This document shows positions 60,701-64,000 of a stretch of 64,000 bases of DNA, piece by piece (position 1 is the first letter of the stretch; every line of letters starts with the position of its first letter). The stretch is from the NCBI GenBank assembly GCA_026413225.1, contig CM048591.1, positions 4,231,001 through 4,295,000 on the forward strand, in the 5' to 3' direction. Source of the stretch: Otis tarda (lineage: Eukaryota; Chordata; Aves; Otidiformes; Otididae). Made by a program: the position numbers and the translations under genes. The notes beneath the pieces were generated by a model. The model was not told the origin of the DNA. It made no database searches and saw only the letters and a list, made by a program, of their open reading frames with translations.

Positions 60701-63700
60701 AAAAAAGAATTCAACTATTTGTCACTATCAAAATTTTTGCAGCTCAGCAAGAAATACTGCTTACAAAATCACTGTTTCTTAAATTTGAATTCTGTGATGT
60801 CTAATAGTACACATATGCTCACAATAATATTTTTCTCTCAAAGAAGAGTTTGGGCTTTAGCCATCTAACCAAGTGCACGTTTTCTTAGAAAACTCTAGGA
60901 GAGCATCTCTGAGTTCTTGACTTCTTTATCAATATTTTTTTTTAATTGACTGATGCGTTGGGAAGGAGGTGATTTGTCAGCACCGCCTATCAGTTTCATT
61001 TTGTTCTCTTTCTCCTCTATTTGGAGATGAAATAGAAGTTTTTATGAACTTAAAATTGTTAAAAACAACAAAAAAATAAGCTCAGTTTCCCAAAAAGTCT
61101 ACAATGATTTGCTTAGGGAAAAAAAAAAAAAAGATGTTAGCATGGTATAAGATTTTGAATTGTTATTTTTTGAATTGAAAAAATGTTATGGAAATGTTGA
61201 AATGAAAAAATACTTTAAACTGAAATAAGAAAACATTTAACAAAACATTTCAGACTTCTGAGTGATTTTTGTCAAATTTGTCAACACATTCTTAAAACGC
61301 TGTGAAAACAGGAAAAAAAAAAGTGTGAAAATTTTTCCAGCTACTTCATATTGGATTCAGCTATACCAATCTTTTGTCAGTTCAGAACAGTATAAATACC
61401 ATCTTTCCTTATGACACTTGAGAAGGAAAAAAAGAAGAGGAAAAAGCCTAGTTTGCCCCATAGATTTAACAGTTGGAGAGAAGGTGTAGGTGCCTAGACT
61501 GACAATGAACAGCATTGGTGGGTTTGCAAGAATTTTGGCATAAACTTCTGGGTCCAAGACTGAGTGGATGGTCTAGGAGGAAGAAAAGGTTGCCAGAAAA
61601 CTTACGAGGTATCATTCTCAGGAGACGGGGTAGCAGTACCGGGGAATGGAGTTTGTGGCATTTGGTTTCTGTTTTAGAGGCCAGCTCCCAGTTGCTAAAG
61701 CAAGCAAGCCACCTCCAGCATAGTCATAATGCAGAGATGCTTTCTCTTACTGTAAACATCCTAGCTTGGCTAGTAGGGACTCCAAGCTCTATAAAGTCTG
61801 AAAAGCAAAATAAATTACCATGCCTGGAGTTCGTCACTGCCACAACTAAGCTGCTTGCACTACCCAAGATAAATCTTTTTTAACTAGTTTAGTTACCTCT
61901 AAACTGTTGTGCCATTCTACCCAAAAAACATTTCTCATTTTGCAGTTAACTTTTACCTTTCTATTACTTGTTCTTTCAGAATAAAGATATATGTTCATGT
62001 TCAGGAAGTGTCTGCTGCTAGGAAAAGGAGGATGGAGAGACAAAGGATGAGGTTATAGTTATTAGGAACTAATTGGATTGTCCATATGGAAGGGTCTTGG
62101 TTAAAAAAAATTGGTGGAACTTAAAATATTGGTGTGTGACATAAACCAGATCATTTGAAGGAAACAGAAACATGGCAGAAAAGCTGTCATTGGCATGTTC
62201 AAGAAGATACTGAGAAATAAGAAAAAGTCAGCACTGACCAACAAAAGGAAATGGGTGGTGGGAGCAGAAAGGTTTATTAGTAACCGATTGAAAAAATCAC
62301 CAGCAACTTTTTCCTGTGCCTTCAATAGATAAGCTCAGTAGCAATTCTGGTCCAAATATCTGTGCCTTGAATTTAAATTCACTTTTTAAATATTTGTATA
62401 GTGACTTAAAAATTCCCTTTCTGTAAATATTCCCAACAGGATAAGGTGGATATTGAAATGTTTGCACACAAAAGGTGTACTCACTGTGAAAGCAAATCCA
62501 TTTAAAACATGTTGAGCAAATATTCAGAGGAAATGAGAATCAAACGAATGAAAAAGGCTGTAAGGGGGTTCGGAAAAGAGGCAGGTGAAGTCATTGTGAT
62601 AGTGCCATGCCAGATTAGTGCTCTGAAAGGGCTGTAGGGTTCAAAGTAGTTAAGACATTATTTACCCCTGCAATAAAACAAGTATTATTTTTACTCACAT
62701 TAATCAGTAGACTTGTAAACCCATTAGAGAACATAGTCCATGTATAATAGGAAGGAGAAAAATCAATGTAGAATGGTAAACTAGTAGCAATGAGTGAAAG
62801 TAAACGAGTTTTCTGCAATTTCCTACCTTTTCAAATTGCATTACTTATTAGAATAAACCCTTCAGGGAGCTCTCTGTAGACCTGACTGAAATACTGTAGA
62901 ACAAATTGGTAACTAAATGGGGCATCAAAATAAAGAAGTAACTCAATAATATAACCCTTCATCCAGAGGTCCTAACGACTAATCTGACTCTAACACTGGG
63001 TTGTCTGATTTGATATGTTTTTTCTAAGTGTATTCACGTTCAATTACCTTGATTGGAGAATTACATCGCACTCATCTGGAAGTAACTCTGCTGCAGTCAG
63101 GGAACCACAGCCTTTGGAAGCAGCTGCCTTGCTTTCAGACACCAAGTTGCCTAGAGCCTGTGGTCATAAAATGATTAAGAAGGAAACTGGTGGATTTCAA
63201 AAATATCTAGGAAATGTTTGGGCTAAGTATATTCATGACCTCCAAGAAACGGTCTTCAGACTGGAAGGACTTGAAGAAGCCTTCATGAATCAGATGTGGT
63301 TGGTGGGGGCTATCATAACTACTGTACTGTCTGGGTGCAGAAAGGGCTGAGTTTTGCTGATGTTTACATTATGGATGTACAGAGAAGCTGGGACCAGGGA
63401 GAAGCCTTCATTATCTTGGGAAGTGTAAGGTCCTGATTAGCCTCTCTGCTTTGAAGCATTTGAGGCTAAACTACTACAGTTTCCTCATGTTCAGTGGAAA
63501 TGTGCAGTCACATCCAGAAAGAATCTTAGGTCATAGTGCCTACAGTTAGGTAAGGAAAAATTTAGAACTAGGAGATAGTAGAGGCCTCACTAGCATTATG
63601 AAAACAAATCTAAATAAACTACATTTTTCCATCTGCAGACCTGTATGTTGCAATAACTCATGAATGAATAACCCCGACCCACACACAAACACTGCTCTTT

Positions 63701-64000
63701 AAAAGAATGAAGAAAATGTTTTACTGCGTCAGAAAAGGGTGAGGAATAAATACGTCTCAGCTGTGTAATGTTGTTATCTTGGATTTTAAATAGTTCTGTG
63801 TCCTCTTATTTCTATTCAATCAGAACATTTAGCAATGCAATCTTCTTAAGAAAATCTCCTTTACCAAGCAAAATGTACTTGGAATATGTTAAGTAATAAT
63901 GCAATCCAGTTATTGTGATTGCAAACACTCATCTTAAATGGATGGCTCCTTTCAAACCTGGGTTTGTTGACTGTTCACAGCACAGAGCTGGCTATCTCTC
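54746..64000. other. Long non-coding stretch, no gene recognised
   Basis: I see no LINE end, SINE, coding exon or RNA gene in this 9 kb. The larger frames (55706-56149, 58163-58594, 61515-61883, 63015-63350) have no motif, no convincing splice context, and overlap others. T/A runs occur near 59491, 59621, 60697 and 61118. Confidence 0.5.

Noticed and set aside
63015-63350. 111-codon frame with a helix-like stretch
   Set aside because: Looks somewhat protein-like near its end, but no splice sites or motif support it.

Overview
The window reads as nuclear DNA of a bird or close sauropsid relative. The main evidence is a set of CR1 LINE copies, several ending in the ATTCTATG-type 8-mer repeat of avian/archosaur CR1 3' ends. 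The remaining sequence is AT-rich and gene-poor, with many poly(T)/poly(A) runs. There are no bacterial-type operons and no recognisable tRNA, rRNA or CRISPR structure. Almost all short open frames look like chance frames in non-coding DNA. The longest (46600-47553) is a LINE reverse transcriptase relic.

Layout. 1-23 kb is mostly unannotatable intergenic or intronic DNA. It carries simple repeats, short tandem duplications, one AT-rich homeodomain/POU-motif block (about 7.44-7.87 kb), one very old CR1 (16.0-16.7 kb) and two short CR1 3' ends (18.1 and 20.6 kb). 23.2-28.1 kb holds the one stretch I would call a possible host gene: two exon-like open segments with plausible splice sites and matching phase. 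They would encode about 122 residues that I do not recognise. The intervening segment holds two palindromic RFX/X-box-like motifs 306 bp apart and a MIR-like fragment. 31.8-35.8 kb holds an eroded L2/CR1-superfamily reverse transcriptase tail, a 450-bp minus-strand CR1 and another ancient CR1 end. 36-46 kb is quiet apart from AT-rich conserved-looking blocks and a hairpin-forming 12-mer repeat. 46.6-48.0 kb is the largest and least decayed CR1. 48.1-54.8 kb is a cluster of very old repeats: an ancient CR1, three MIR-like SINE pieces and a possible MITE. From 54.8 kb to the end I see nothing beyond simple repeats.

The picture is a gene desert or large-intron region recording several LINE/SINE waves of different ages. 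No multi-gene system is visible. The most useful leads are the two-exon candidate gene, the X-box pair, and the density of deep-age repeats. All family names come from motif memory without database searches, so divergent repeats are given modest confidence.
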